Below, in pieces: positions 35,946 through 46,506 of a stretch of DNA of 64,000 bases. The position numbers and the translations under genes are program-made. The DNA is taken from NCBI RefSeq assembly GCF_026672545.1, contig NZ_JAPPRJ010000001.1, positions 620,001-684,000 on the forward strand, in the 5' to 3' direction. The notes under the pieces were generated by a model. The model saw only the letters and a program-made list of their open reading frames with translations. It made no database searches and was not told the DNA's origin. The stretch's first letter is position 1. The number at the start of each line of letters is the position of its first letter. The stretch is from Rhizobium sp. SL86 (GTDB lineage Bacteria; Pseudomonadota; Alphaproteobacteria; Rhizobiales; Rhizobiaceae).

Positions 35946-37307
35946 TCAGAAGCCGGCAAGACGCCAGAAAAGGCCGGCAAGGGCGCACGCCAGAAGCACC
36001 TTCACCAGGCCGATCTTCAGCCTCAGCAGCATCAGCGCCGAGACGAGGAAAAGAACCAGGGCCGCCGGATCGAGTGTGGTGAGGCTTGGCCACCAGAGGC
36101 CTGGCGCCCTCTCCCCCGTCCATCCGGGGACGAGCGGCAGGCGGGCCACCTCGGCAAACAGCACATGCAGGCCGAACCACAGCGCCAGGTTGGCAATGAC
36201 ACCCACAACCGCGGCGGTGATGGCGGACAGGGCGGCGGAAATCTGCGGCTTGCCGCGCAGGCGCTCGATGTAAGGCGCGCCGGCAAAGATCCAGATGAAG
36301 CTCGGCACGAAGGTCGCCCAGGCCGTGAGCGTCGCACCCAGAATGCCGCCGAGAACCGGATCGATGCCCGGCACCGCCCGGAAGCCGACGAGATAACCGA
36401 CATAGGAGAGTACCAGCACCAGCGGCCCCGGCGTGGTTTCCGCAAGCGCCAGCCCGTCCAGCATTTCGCCCGGCCTCAGCCAGCCGTAATCCTGCACGGC
36501 CACCTGCGCCACATAAGCGAGTACCGCATAGGCGCCGCCAAAGGTGACGAGCGCCATCTTGGAAAAGAAGGCGAACATGGCGGCAAGGTTTTCCGCCCCG
36601 GCCACAAAAAAAAGAAGCAGGAAGGGCAGCTGCCAGACCAGCACCCAGAAGGCGAGCGACAGAAGCGAGCGGCCAAGCGGCACGCGGCCGCGCGGCGGCT
36701 CCGTCAAGACCGGCTCTGGTGTGCCGGCTCCGGCCGACACCCTGCGCGCCTGGAAAAACCCGGCAAGAGCGGCGGCCAGCACCACGAGCGGAAACGGCAG
36801 AGCGAAGACGAAAAGCGCCAGAAAGGCAGCAACGGCGAGGCCCAGCAGAAACCGCGTCTTCAGCGTGCGGCTGGCAAGCCGGATGACCGCCTGAAGCACA
36901 ATGGTCAGGACCGCCGCCTTCAGCCCAAAGAACAGGCCGGCGAGCCAGCCGGCATCCTGGAACAAAGCGTAGAGCGTCGACAGGCCGATGATGACGAAAA
37001 GGCCCGGCAACACGAACAGCAGGCCGGCGACGATGCCGCCGCGGACGCCGAACATCAGCCAACCGATATACGTCGCAAGCTGCTGCGCTTCAGGGCCGGG
37101 CAGCAGCATGCAGTAGCTCAGCGCATGCAGGAACCGCTCCTCCGACAGCCATTTGCGCTCGTCGACGATCGCCTTGTGCATCAGCGCGATCTGCGCAGCC
37201 GGCCCACCAAAGGAGAGGCAGCCGATGCGGGCGAACACCCGGACGAGGTCGGGGAAGCTCGGCTCTGCACCACTGGCCCGGGCGGGAGAATCGACTGCGA
37301 CACTCAT
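35946..37307 (-). CDS. chrA: Chromate transporter, two-domain ChrA
   Basis: 453 residues with about ten membrane segments in two related halves: FARIGCLSFGGPAAQIALMH in the first and FSKMALVTFGGAYAVLAYVAQ with AETTPGPLVL in the second. This is the long-chain CHR family, which exports chromate from the cytoplasm. Its start overlaps the stop of the ChrB-like gene by four bases (ATGA), so both are made together. It ends 102 bases after the start of the HAD gene. Confidence 0.92.
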   Translation of the reverse strand: MSVAVDSPARASGAEPSFPDLVRVFARIGCLSFGGPAAQIALMHKAIVDERKWLSEERFLHALSYCMLLPGPEAQQLATYIGWLMFGVRGGIVAGLLFVLPGLFVIIGLSTLYALFQDAGWLAGLFFGLKAAVLTIVLQAVIRLASRTLKTRFLLGLAVAAFLALFVFALPFPLVVLAAALAGFFQARRVSAGAGTPEPVLTEPPRGRVPLGRSLLSLAFWVLVWQLPFLLLFFVAGAENLAAMFAFFSKMALVTFGGAYAVLAYVAQVAVQDYGWLRPGEMLDGLALAETTPGPLVLVLSYVGYLVGFRAVPGIDPVLGGILGATLTAWATFVPSFIWIFAGAPYIERLRGKPQISAALSAITAAVVGVIANLALWFGLHVLFAEVARLPLVPGWTGERAPGLWWPSLTTLDPAALVLFLVSALMLLRLKIGLVKVLLACALAGLFWRLAGF

Positions 37308-38128
37308 TCCTTCACCTCGTTTCGGGGACCGCGGACGATCCAGTCATGCTTTTCATCCATGGCGTCTCGCGCCCATCTGTAGAGGGCGTCGTAGATCGCA
37401 AGACCCTGCTCCAGCTGCTGAAGATCGTCTTGATGGAGTCTCGACAGGCCAAGCGATATCGCCAGCAAACCCGCGGTTTCGGGCGCGATGTCCAGCCGGT
37501 TTGTATCGGCACCACGAATGATCCGCGCCAACGTCGTGAGGGCTGGCGTCTCCAGTGAAAAGGCGCTCAGCATCGTGTCGAACGTGCAGCGTTCCCCGTG
37601 ATGGCTCCAGACACCACCTTCCATATCGAAAGGGATTGCGTCGAACCGTTCGGCGACGGCATCGACCTCAGACGCGGTCACGAAGAGAAACCTTGCAAAG
37701 GGATCGACGAAGCGGCGGATCAACCACGGGCAGGCGATCCGGTCGATCTTCGGGCGATTGCGGGTGACCCAAAGCGTGCCACCCTGATGCGTTGGGAGAG
37801 GGGCCATCGGCACGCGCGGAAGTCCCGCCTGCATCCAGGCAACCGTTCCTCCCTCCAGGACTTCCGCAGAAAGGCCCAGAAGCCGCAGATGGGCGGCAAC
37901 GCCCTCACTCAGCTTTCTGCCTTTCTGGCAGATCACCACAACGGAGGAGGAACGGATCTCTGCGGCCCACTGCTCGACAGAACGATGATCGCGGCGAACG
38001 GATGCGGGCAGGAGAAACGGGTCGGCTTCGGCATCGTCTGCCGTGCGGACGTCGATAAGAAGGGGGGACTGGGCTGACCCCAGCAAGCGAAAGAGCTTGT
38101 CTGCGGAAATTGCGCCAAAGGGTGCCAT
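37304..38128 (-). CDS. Rhodanese-ChrB fusion, chromate resistance protein
   Basis: 274 residues. Residues 1-110 form a rhodanese domain with active-site Cys in VVICQKGRKLSEG. Residues 125-270 form the ChrB C-terminal domain (LWVTRNRPKIDRIACPWLIRRFVDPFARFLFV; GERCTFDTML). ChrB proteins sense or help reduce chromate and are linked to chrA. Here the usual N-terminal ChrB domain is replaced by a rhodanese. ATG at 38128 preferred (MAPFGAISADKL); the frame stays open to 38206. Role in resistance inferred from family and coupling with chrA. Confidence 0.85.
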   Translation of the reverse strand: MAPFGAISADKLFRLLGSAQSPLLIDVRTADDAEADPFLLPASVRRDHRSVEQWAAEIRSSSVVVICQKGRKLSEGVAAHLRLLGLSAEVLEGGTVAWMQAGLPRVPMAPLPTHQGGTLWVTRNRPKIDRIACPWLIRRFVDPFARFLFVTASEVDAVAERFDAIPFDMEGGVWSHHGERCTFDTMLSAFSLETPALTTLARIIRGADTNRLDIAPETAGLLAISLGLSRLHQDDLQQLEQGLAIYDALYRWARDAMDEKHDWIVRGPRNEVKE

Positions 38129-38293
38129 GTTCGATGTCCGTGGTCTGATGATTGACGGATGCGAAATTCCGGCATGGCGCCTCATGGAGAGTTCCGCGCA
38201 CTCCACGACCTGACCATCTCAGATGTCACCGGAACTGTCAAACCGCGGATCGGCGACCCAAGAGGGCAAGAACACGGATTTTTTGCGCCGCTT

Positions 38294-38322
38294 CTTGACT
38301 CATCCGTCGCTCGATCTTATCT
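38294..38322 (+). promoter_or_regulatory. groESL promoter
   Basis: CTTGAC, 17 bases, TTATCT immediately upstream of the CIRCE element. The exact -35 suits both housekeeping and RpoH-type alphaproteobacterial promoters. Confidence 0.65.
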
Positions 38323-38330
38323 CAACCTCG

Positions 38331-38357
38331 CTAGCACTCGCCACTAAGGAGTGCTAA
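38331..38357 (+). promoter_or_regulatory. CIRCE operator for HrcA
   Basis: CTAGCACTC, 9 bases, GAGTGCTAA; consensus TTAGCACTC-N9-GAGTGCTAA with one mismatch. HrcA binds it and represses groESL until heat shock. It lies 58 bases upstream of groES and just after the promoter. Confidence 0.92.
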
Positions 38358-38414
38358 CAGCAGGATCACGGGCCCTAGAGACCCGTCTATGTCATTTGAT
38401 CGAGGGATTAGACA

Positions 38415-38711
38415 ATGGCAAGCACCAATTTCCGCCCGCTGCACGACCGCGTTGTCGTTCGTCGCGTCGAGTCTGAAGAAAAGACCAAGGGCGGCATCAT
38501 CATTCCCGACACCGCCAAGGAAAAGCCGGCTGAAGGCGAAATCATCGCTGTTGGCCCGGGCGCCCGCAAGGAAAACGGCGAACTCGTCGCGCTCGACGTC
38601 AAGGTTGGCGATCGCGTCCTGTTCGGCAAGTGGTCCGGCACGGAAGTCAAGCTCGACGGCGTCGACCTTCTGATCATGAAGGAAGCCGACATCATGGGCA
38701 TCATCGGCTGA
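38415..38711 (+). CDS. groES: Co-chaperonin GroES
   Basis: 98 residues. [14 protein letters not shown], the mobile loop [18 protein letters not shown] and [15 protein letters not shown] are canonical. It caps the GroEL chamber as a heptamer. First gene of the CIRCE-controlled operon; groEL follows after 69 bases. AGGG precedes the ATG. Confidence 0.97.
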   Translation: MASTNFRPLHDRVVVRRVESEEKTKGGIIIPDTAKEKPAEGEIIAVGPGARKENGELVALDVKVGDRVLFGKWSGTEVKLDGVDLLIMKEADIMGIIG

Positions 38712-38744
38712 TTTCAGCCGAGGGTTCTTCCACAACAAGATTGA

Positions 38745-40421
<1,677 letters not shown>

Positions 40422-40467
40422 GACCTTCGGGTCTGACATCTGGACCATCCGGTTCGGACTTACGGAA

Positions 40468-40494
40468 AGGGCGGCTCGCAAGGCCGCCCTTTTT
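40468..40494 (+). terminator. Rho-independent terminator of groESL
   Basis: AGGGCGGC, 7-base loop, GCCGCCCT then TTTTT, 47 bases past the groEL stop. It lies just before the convergent hydrolase stop. Confidence 0.92.
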
Positions 40495-40509
40495 GCATTG
40501 CCGGATGCT

Positions 40510-41544
40510 TCAGCTTGCCGGGCCGACAAGTCCTGCGAGCGTCAGTTGCGCGGCGGTTGCGTGCACGGCGGCCCTGTCAACCCCCGGCGCATCCACCCAG
40601 TATTGTGCATTGTAGCGGGCTGCCGTCTCCGCCGCGACCGGTAGCAGTGTATAGTGACCGACGTCCTTGCCTAGACTGGTCAGGCTGCTGTTGCGCAGGC
40701 GCTCGTTCAACCAAGCGGAGCAGAGGTCATAGGGTGCTTCCTCATCCGCCTCACCACACAGGATCGTCACCGGCAGGTGGATGTCGCGCAGGCTCTCCTC
40801 CGTGAAACCACGCACCGGCGGCGCCGGCGCGATTGCCACGACCGCGCGCAGCCGTTCGTCGCGGTAGCTCTGCGACTGGCGCTCCCAGGACTGGCGGAAC
40901 ACGGCACTCGACGCCAGAAGCGGCTCGATCTGGCCGGCCAGATCCGGCATTTCCTGCGGGCCGGCGGTCGAGGGATGGTCCTTGACGAAGGCCATCATCC
41001 GTTCCGTTTCCGTAATGGCACCCGCCAGCGCCAGCGTCGTATAACCGCCCAACGAAAAGCCGGCTGCCGTGACATCGGAAAGATCCAGCCGCCCGGCAAA
41101 CGCGCCCTCCGACGAGAGGCAATCCAGCAGGAAACTCAGATCCCGCGCCCTTTCCCACCAGCACAAAAACCCTTCGGCGCGATAGGCTTCCACGCCGGTA
41201 TTGCCATGATGATCAACGCCCAGCACCACACGACCTTGCGCGGCAAGGGCAGAGGCGAGCCAGCCGAGACCCGAGGCGGAACCGCCCGTGCCGTGCGAGA
41301 TCAGAACCACCGGAAAACGATCAATGCCCGGTCGAATGGCTGCCTCCGGCGCCAGCAGCCCAAGGGAATAAAAGGGGCGGCCGGGCGGGATCGCGATTTC
41401 CTGCATGAGACTGCCGGGCGCGGCAGGATACCAGGCGGACCAGCGGACAGGACGCGGCCCCTCGCCGCTCCAGTTCGACCGCGCCTCGTCCAGCAGCAGT
41501 CCGCCTCGAAACCCTATGCACTGATCCGTCATATCCACCCCCAT
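40510..41544 (-). CDS. Alpha/beta-hydrolase (dienelactone/lipase-like)
   Basis: 344 residues. VVLISHGTGGS gives the oxyanion strand, GFSLGG the nucleophile Ser, CGEADEEAP a likely acid, and DVGHY the catalytic His. No signal peptide. It resembles predicted dienelactone hydrolases acting on small esters; substrate unknown. Start at 41544 (MGVDMTDQC) chosen; MTDQ at 41532 is the alternative. It converges with groEL and diverges from the DoxX gene. Confidence 0.8.
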   Translation of the reverse strand: MGVDMTDQCIGFRGGLLLDEARSNWSGEGPRPVRWSAWYPAAPGSLMQEIAIPPGRPFYSLGLLAPEAAIRPGIDRFPVVLISHGTGGSASGLGWLASALAAQGRVVLGVDHHGNTGVEAYRAEGFLCWWERARDLSFLLDCLSSEGAFAGRLDLSDVTAAGFSLGGYTTLALAGAITETERMMAFVKDHPSTAGPQEMPDLAGQIEPLLASSAVFRQSWERQSQSYRDERLRAVVAIAPAPPVRGFTEESLRDIHLPVTILCGEADEEAPYDLCSAWLNERLRNSSLTSLGKDVGHYTLLPVAAETAARYNAQYWVDAPGVDRAAVHATAAQLTLAGLVGPAS

Positions 41545-41726
41545 GATTGCGCCGCAGCATAGGGACCAGTGGCTGCCAATTTCAACCGGGAAACCAAGGC
41601 GCAAGCTTCGTTCACAATTACCGAACAATTCGTCTCCATCCGTTCATCTTTCGCGGCGCGACAATCTGGCGCATATTCTCCACCAGACATACACCGCCGC
41701 CACGGCACATCCTCTGGAGACTTTCC

Positions 41727-42176
41727 ATGTCGACCACCAACAACGCAGTCATTCTCGTTGCCCGCATCCTCCTCTCGTTCATCTTCATCCTGTCCGGCTT
41801 CGGCAAGCTGGCCGATCCGGCCGCCACCGCTGGCATGATCACCGGCGCCGGCCTGCCGGCCGCAACCGCGCTTGCCTATCTCGCCGGCCTGTTCGAACTG
41901 GTGACCGGCCTTGCCGTTCTCGTCGGCTTCCAGGTCAAGATCGTCGGCTGGGCTCTCGCGCTCTTCTGCATCTTCACCGGCGCCGTCTTCCATTCCGGCA
42001 CGGTTGCCATCCCGGGCTGGCCGGACGCAGCACTCGGCTGGATCAACACGCTGAACCAGATCATGATGATGAAGAATTTTACGCTGGCCGGCGCCTATAT
42101 CCTGCTCGCCACCGTCGGTGCCGGCGCCTATTCGCTGGACGCCCGCCGTGGCGCAGCCTCGGTCGTCACCGCCTGA
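41727..42176 (+). CDS. DoxX-family membrane protein
   Basis: 149 residues with four membrane helices and the DoxX core ARILLSFIFILSGFGKLADP ... LFELVTGLAVLVGF. CTGGAGA precedes the ATG at 41727, which removes a spurious 60-codon upstream extension. DoxX proteins are small inner-membrane proteins of uncertain, often redox- or respiration-linked, function. A strong terminator follows at 42204. Monocistronic. Confidence 0.88.
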   Translation: MSTTNNAVILVARILLSFIFILSGFGKLADPAATAGMITGAGLPAATALAYLAGLFELVTGLAVLVGFQVKIVGWALALFCIFTGAVFHSGTVAIPGWPDAALGWINTLNQIMMMKNFTLAGAYILLATVGAGAYSLDARRGAASVVTA

Positions 42177-42203
42177 TATCCACCGCCCGCAAGGCAAAAA
42201 CAA

Positions 42204-42231
42204 ACCCGCCGGAGCAATCCGGCGGGTTTTG
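42204..42231 (+). terminator. Rho-independent terminator after the DoxX gene
   Basis: ACCCGCCGGA, GCAA, TCCGGCGGGT, then TTT: a perfect 10-base stem with a tight tetraloop. Confidence 0.93.
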
Positions 42232-42254
42232 TGCGTGCAGCGAAGGTCATATGG

Positions 42255-42384
42255 GCCCCTCACCCTAACCCTCTCCCCGCCGTGCGGGGAGAGGGAACGA
42301 GATTGCCGCAACGCCGCCGTTCCCCCTCGCCCCGTCAGAACGGGGAGAGGGTCGCCGAGCGTCAGCGGAGGCGGGGTGAGGGGC
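42255..42384. repeat. Rhizobial palindromic intergenic element
   Basis: Outer arms GCCCCTCACCC and GGGTGAGGGGC enclose two hairpins: a perfect 12-base stem at 42269-42295 (loop CGT) and a second at 42324-42351 with near-identical arms. It fills the gap between the DoxX gene and hisG. This layout matches the palindromic intergenic mosaic elements common in Rhizobiaceae; whether it also ends hisG transcription is not shown. Confidence 0.75.
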
Positions 42385-42404
42385 AATTCATCGGACGAGA
42401 ACGA

Positions 42405-43100
42405 CTAAACCGCCCCGCGCACGGCCTCGATGATCTTCGCCACCGTCGCATTGCCCTCGTGCTCCGGCTTGCGGGCGCGGACAAGACAGGCTTCCGAGCG
42501 CAGGATCACGCCGTCCGACAGCACCTTCAGGTGGTTGGCGACGAGCGTGGAACCGGTGGAGGTGATGTCGACGATGATATCCGCCTGGCCGGCGGCCGGC
42601 GCGCCTTCGGTGGCGCCGAGGCTTTCGACGATACGATACAGCTGAATGCCGTGGCTGCCGGAAAAATGCTGCTGGGTGAGCCGCCAGTATTTGGTGGCGA
42701 TCGCCAGGCGCCGGCCATGGCGGGCACGGAATTCAGCCGCCACGTCCCCGAGATCGGCCATGGTTTCCACGTCGAGCCAGATCTCCGGCACCGCGACCAC
42801 CACATCCGCACGGCCGAAACCGAGGCGGGCGGCAATTTCCACGCGGGCATCGGCATCCGCCAGCCCCTCGCGCACCAGATCCTCGCCGGTGACGCCAAAA
42901 TCCACGGTGCCGTTGCCGATCTCGCGCGAGATTTCAGACGCCGACAGGAAGGCGATCTCGACATCCTCAAACCCTTCGACGCGGCCGCGATAGGAGCGGT
43001 CATTGCCGACGGCGACGATCTTCATGCCGGCCTTTTCGAAGATGGCGGAGGCATCGTCCTTCATGCGGCCCTTGGAGGGAAGCCCGATGGTAATCGTCAT
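42405..43100 (-). CDS. hisG: ATP phosphoribosyltransferase, short form
   Basis: 231 residues, the short HisG that lacks the C-terminal regulatory domain and needs His[26 protein letters not shown] and [16 protein letters not shown] (PRPP loop) are family signatures. It catalyses the first histidine step. Start at 43100 follows AAGGAGG and overlaps the hisZ stop (ATGA). Order hisS-hisZ-hisG, read leftward, links histidyl-tRNA charging with histidine synthesis. Confidence 0.95.
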   Translation of the reverse strand: MTITIGLPSKGRMKDDASAIFEKAGMKIVAVGNDRSYRGRVEGFEDVEIAFLSASEISREIGNGTVDFGVTGEDLVREGLADADARVEIAARLGFGRADVVVAVPEIWLDVETMADLGDVAAEFRARHGRRLAIATKYWRLTQQHFSGSHGIQLYRIVESLGATEGAPAAGQADIIVDITSTGSTLVANHLKVLSDGVILRSEACLVRARKPEHEGNATVAKIIEAVRGAV

Positions 43101-44221
43101 CGTTTTGCCTCCTTGGCCTTCTGGATGCGGTCCAGCCACATGGAAAAACCGACGGCCGGGATGTGATCCTTCGCGCCGAGCAGCGTCAGCATGCGGTCAT
43201 ACCGTCCACCGCCGATGAGCACATCGTGTTCGCCGCGCACGGTGACTTCGAAAACGAGGCCGGTGTAATAATCGAGCGGACGGCCGAAGGCGGCCCGCCA
43301 GGTGATATCGGCAAGCGACGCACCGGCATCGCGAAGCGCTGCCACGCGCGCATCGAACCCGGCAATCGCCGCCTCCAGCGGCAGGGCGGCGGAGCGGGCG
43401 AAATCGGACAGCACGCCCGGCGCATAACGCAGCGAGACGTTGATGGAGAGAAACTCCTTCAGCGCATCGAGCTTCGCGCTATCGAGCGAGGCGCCGGCGA
43501 GCAGCCGCTTTTCCTTCAGCCGCCGCACGATCTCTTCCGGGGCGCGGCTGGCATTGGTGAGATAACCGGTGCGCTCCATCTCATCGCGCAGGTGGTTTGC
43601 GAGGCCGGCGTCGTCACCCGCCTCCAGCATGCGCTCCACCTCCGGCGAAAGGCCGGCGACCGGTTCGGGTTTGGCGAGACGCGCAATGATCGCCTCCAGC
43701 ACATCCGTCTGGCCGAAGGCACGCACGAGGCGACGCTGCCAGCCGACGGGAAGGCCAAGCGCTGCCACGACGGCCTCGAACACCGCCTGATCGCCGATGG
43801 TGACCGCAAAGGCATGCGACGGCAGCACGGTCTGCAGACAGGCCAGCGCATCCGCAACGATGCGCGCATCGGCATTCGCCGCATCCGTATCGCCCAAATC
43901 CTCCAGCCCCGCCTGATAGAACTCGTTTGCGCCCTCGCGGCGCTGGCGGAACACTTCGCCGAGATAGGCATAACGTTTCGGCGTGCCGGTGGCGGTTTCG
44001 ATATGGCGCAGGCAGACCGGAATGGTGAATTCCGGCCTCAGGCAGAGGCTTTCCCCCCGCTCGTTTTCGGTCAGAAAGATCCGCCGGCGCAGGTCTTCGC
44101 CGGCCATGTCGAGAAAGGGTTCGGCCGGCTGGATGACCGGGGTGTCGACGCGGGTGGTGTTGCGCCGGGAAAATTCCTCCAGGATCGCCGGGGCGAAGTC
44201 GGGCATGTCGATCAGGGGCAT
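43097..44221 (-). CDS. hisZ: ATP phosphoribosyltransferase regulatory subunit
   Basis: 374 residues. A HisRS-like catalytic fold without full aaRS motifs: [51 protein letters not shown] and [10 protein letters not shown]. HisZ binds histidine and makes short HisG allosteric. AGGAG precedes the ATG at 44221. Its leader contains a GC-rich rhizobial hairpin (44250-44294) between it and hisS. Confidence 0.93.
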   Translation of the reverse strand: MPLIDMPDFAPAILEEFSRRNTTRVDTPVIQPAEPFLDMAGEDLRRRIFLTENERGESLCLRPEFTIPVCLRHIETATGTPKRYAYLGEVFRQRREGANEFYQAGLEDLGDTDAANADARIVADALACLQTVLPSHAFAVTIGDQAVFEAVVAALGLPVGWQRRLVRAFGQTDVLEAIIARLAKPEPVAGLSPEVERMLEAGDDAGLANHLRDEMERTGYLTNASRAPEEIVRRLKEKRLLAGASLDSAKLDALKEFLSINVSLRYAPGVLSDFARSAALPLEAAIAGFDARVAALRDAGASLADITWRAAFGRPLDYYTGLVFEVTVRGEHDVLIGGGRYDRMLTLLGAKDHIPAVGFSMWLDRIQKAKEAKR

Positions 44222-44249
44222 GGAGTTGCTCCTGCTTTCAGGACGCAAG

Positions 44250-44294
44250 ACCCCCTCTGGCCTGCCGGCCATCTCCCCCACAAGGGGGGAGAAG
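44250..44294. repeat. Short rhizobial hairpin repeat in the hisZ leader
   Basis: TCTCCCCC-ACAA-GGGGGGAGA is preceded by CCCCTCTGGCCTGCCGG. The same unit occurs direct at 46320 and inverted at 46431, so this is a dispersed repeat copy. It lies in the 226 bases between hisS and hisZ. Confidence 0.65.
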
Positions 44295-44393
44295 ACTTGG
44301 AGCAAGCGCTCAGTACCAATCTAGCGCCCCGGTCAGAACAAACAGTCTGAGCTGGCAAATTCAACAGGTGGGAGAACGGCACGCGCCGACCTG

Positions 44394-44428
44394 CTCCCTC
44401 CCCCTTGTGGGGAGGGTTGGGGAGGGGA
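44394..44428. repeat. Second GC-rich repeat between hisS and hisZ
   Basis: CTCCCCCTTGTGGGGAGGG followed by TGGGGAGGGG: a hairpin of the same style immediately after hisS stops. It may act as an attenuating or processing structure in the hisS-hisZ message; this is inference. Confidence 0.5.
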
Positions 44429-44447
44429 AAAACCACAGACGCCAACA

Positions 44448-45956
44448 TCAAACATCCTTCGCCCGGCGGCGGTCTTCGGCCTGGTGGGCGAGGATCTCCT
44501 TGACCTTTTCCACCAGCTCCGCTTCCGGCACCACCACCTGCGCGACGCGCGCCTCGCGCCATTCGGCATTGTCGGTGATCTCGCCGGAGAGGCGCTTGCC
44601 CTCGATCAGGTCCTTGATCTGCACGACGCCCTGTTCGCGCTCGTCACCACCCTGGATGATGGCGATGGGCGAGCCGCGACGATCGGCATATTTCAGCTGG
44701 TTGCCGAATTTCTTCCAGTTGCCCTGGTACATTTCGGCGCGGATGCCTTCGTTGCGCAAGCTTTGCGTGAACCGCTGGTAACGCCCCATGGCCTCCACAT
44801 CGCCATCCATGACGGTGACGAGAACCGGCGCGAGGATTTCGTCCTGACCGAGCTTTCCGAGGTTTTTCAGCGCCGTCATCAGGCGCGAGACACCGATGGA
44901 AAATCCGGTGGCCGGCACCGGCTGGCCCATGAAGCGCGAGACCAGACCATCATACCGCCCGCCGCCGCCGACCGAACCGAAGACGACCTTTTCGCCCTTT
45001 TCGTTGGTGACATCGAAGGTGAGTTCGGCTTCGTAGACGGGGCCGGTGTAGTATTCGAGACCACGGACGACGGAGGGGTCAATCTTGATGCGGGAGGCGT
45101 CATAGCCAGATGCTTCGAACAAAATCCCCATCTGAGAAAGTTCATTGATCCCCGTGGAGAGGGTGTCGTTCGCCCACCCACCGTTGTCCGCTATCGCCGC
45201 CATCGGATCATTTGTGCAAGTGATTACGAGATTGATCTGCTCCTCGTTCAGCCCCGCTCCCTTGGTGAAGTCGCCGCTTTCATCCTTGCGACCTTCGCCA
45301 AGCAGCAGGCGCACGCCTTCGGGGCCAAACTTGTCCAGCTTGTCGATGGCCCGCAGCACGTTCAGCCGCCGTCCTGCATTCTCTTCGCCGCCCAGACCGA
45401 TGGCTTCCATCACGCCATCCAGAACCTTGCGATTGTTGACGCGGATCACATAGTCACCGCGCTTGATGCCGAGCGCTTCCAGCGTATCGGCCATCATCAT
45501 GCACATTTCGGCATCGGCCTGCACGCCCGGTGCGCCGACGCTGTCGGCATCGAACTGCATGAACTGGCGGAAACGGCCCGGACCCGGCTTTTCGTTGCGG
45601 AACACATAACCGGCGCGATAGGTGCGGTAGGGCAGCTGGATCTCGTTGAAGTTTTCCGCGACGTGGCGGGCAAGCGGCGCCGTCAGGTCGTAGCGCAGGC
45701 TCATCCACTGGTCGTCGTCATCCGTCAGCGAAAACACGCCCTCGTTCGGGCGGTCGCTGTCGGGCAGGAATTTTCCGAGCGCATCGGTATATTCGAACAG
45801 CGGCGTTTCGATCGGGTCGAAACCGTAACGCTCGTAGACCTCGCGGATTTTCGCGACCATCTCGTTGGTGGCATGGATATCGGCGGCAGTGCGATCGACA
45901 AAGCCGCGCGGCAGGCGGGCCTTCAGTTTCTGCGGTTTCTTCTGCTTGTCGCTCAT
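44448..45956 (-). CDS. hisS: Histidyl-tRNA synthetase
   Basis: 502 residues, class [11 protein letters not shown] at the start, motif 2 ([26 protein letters not shown]), histidine loop [14 protein letters not shown], and motif 3 [29 protein letters not shown] are intact, then an anticodon domain. About 45090-45240 is near 52% GC, clearly below the rest of the gene. Start [13 protein letters not shown] at 45956. First of hisS-hisZ-hisG. Confidence 0.95.
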   Translation of the reverse strand: MSDKQKKPQKLKARLPRGFVDRTAADIHATNEMVAKIREVYERYGFDPIETPLFEYTDALGKFLPDSDRPNEGVFSLTDDDDQWMSLRYDLTAPLARHVAENFNEIQLPYRTYRAGYVFRNEKPGPGRFRQFMQFDADSVGAPGVQADAEMCMMMADTLEALGIKRGDYVIRVNNRKVLDGVMEAIGLGGEENAGRRLNVLRAIDKLDKFGPEGVRLLLGEGRKDESGDFTKGAGLNEEQINLVITCTNDPMAAIADNGGWANDTLSTGINELSQMGILFEASGYDASRIKIDPSVVRGLEYYTGPVYEAELTFDVTNEKGEKVVFGSVGGGGRYDGLVSRFMGQPVPATGFSIGVSRLMTALKNLGKLGQDEILAPVLVTVMDGDVEAMGRYQRFTQSLRNEGIRAEMYQGNWKKFGNQLKYADRRGSPIAIIQGGDEREQGVVQIKDLIEGKRLSGEITDNAEWREARVAQVVVPEAELVEKVKEILAHQAEDRRRAKDV

Positions 45957-46101
45957 GATGCTCTTCCTTGCCGCCGGCACATGGAAAAAGGCCGGAATTT
46001 TGAGCGGTTTCTTAGAGGATCACGCCAGACGCGGCAAGGGTGAAGGCTGGCGACGTTCACGCTCGCCTGATAAGATGGCGGCATGGCGGAGGGTGCGCGC
46101 A

Positions 46102-46281
46102 ATGAACCACCAATTTACCTTCGAGATGCCTGACCACGCCTATGCACTGGTTTGCGAGGCCGCTGAACAGGCAGGCATGACTGTCGAGGAATACATCCTC
46201 GACACAATCCGCGAATCTTTGGCCCGCCACCCTCAAGGACAGGACATGGCGGAAAATCGCGAAGAGCAGTTGAGCGGTTGA
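46102..46281 (+). CDS. Small ribbon-helix-helix-like protein
   Basis: 59 residues. FTFEMPDHAYALVCEAAEQAGMTVEEYILDTIRESL follows the RHH pattern (beta strand, helix A, turn, helix B) of Arc/MetJ-type DNA-binding proteins and antitoxins. No toxin gene is adjacent. The frame is open upstream but the ATG at 46102 begins the recognisable domain. Function unknown. Confidence 0.6.
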   Translation: MNHQFTFEMPDHAYALVCEAAEQAGMTVEEYILDTIRESLARHPQGQDMAENREEQLSG

Positions 46282-46319
46282 TATTGATTGCCTATCCAGG
46301 TTGGCGTTTGAGCCAGTTC

Positions 46320-46476
46320 GCCCCCCTCTGCCCTGCCGGGCATCTCCCCCACAGGTGGGGAGATTGGTCAACAGCAACGTCTCGTCTAACATCGGCGCTG
46401 AGGGGCGGGAAGCCGGTGCCGTCCATCCAATCTCCCCCCTTGTGGGGGAGATGCCCGGCAGGGCAGAGGGGGGTGG
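46320..46476. repeat. Large inverted rhizobial repeat
   Basis: Arms at 46321-46367 and 46427-46476 are near-perfect inverted copies, each containing CTGCCCTGCCGGGCATCTCC and a CCCCCACA/GGGGGAGAT hairpin, around a 59-base spacer. It fills most of the 225 bases between the RHH gene and the next gene. It is the same unit as at 44250. Confidence 0.75.
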
Positions 46477-46506
46477 AATTTTCAATGCCCGGTGGACCGA
46501 TAGCCC

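Noticed and set aside
34980..37382. 800-codon plus-strand frame opposite the HAD and chrA genes
   Set aside because: Antisense shadow, very biased composition.
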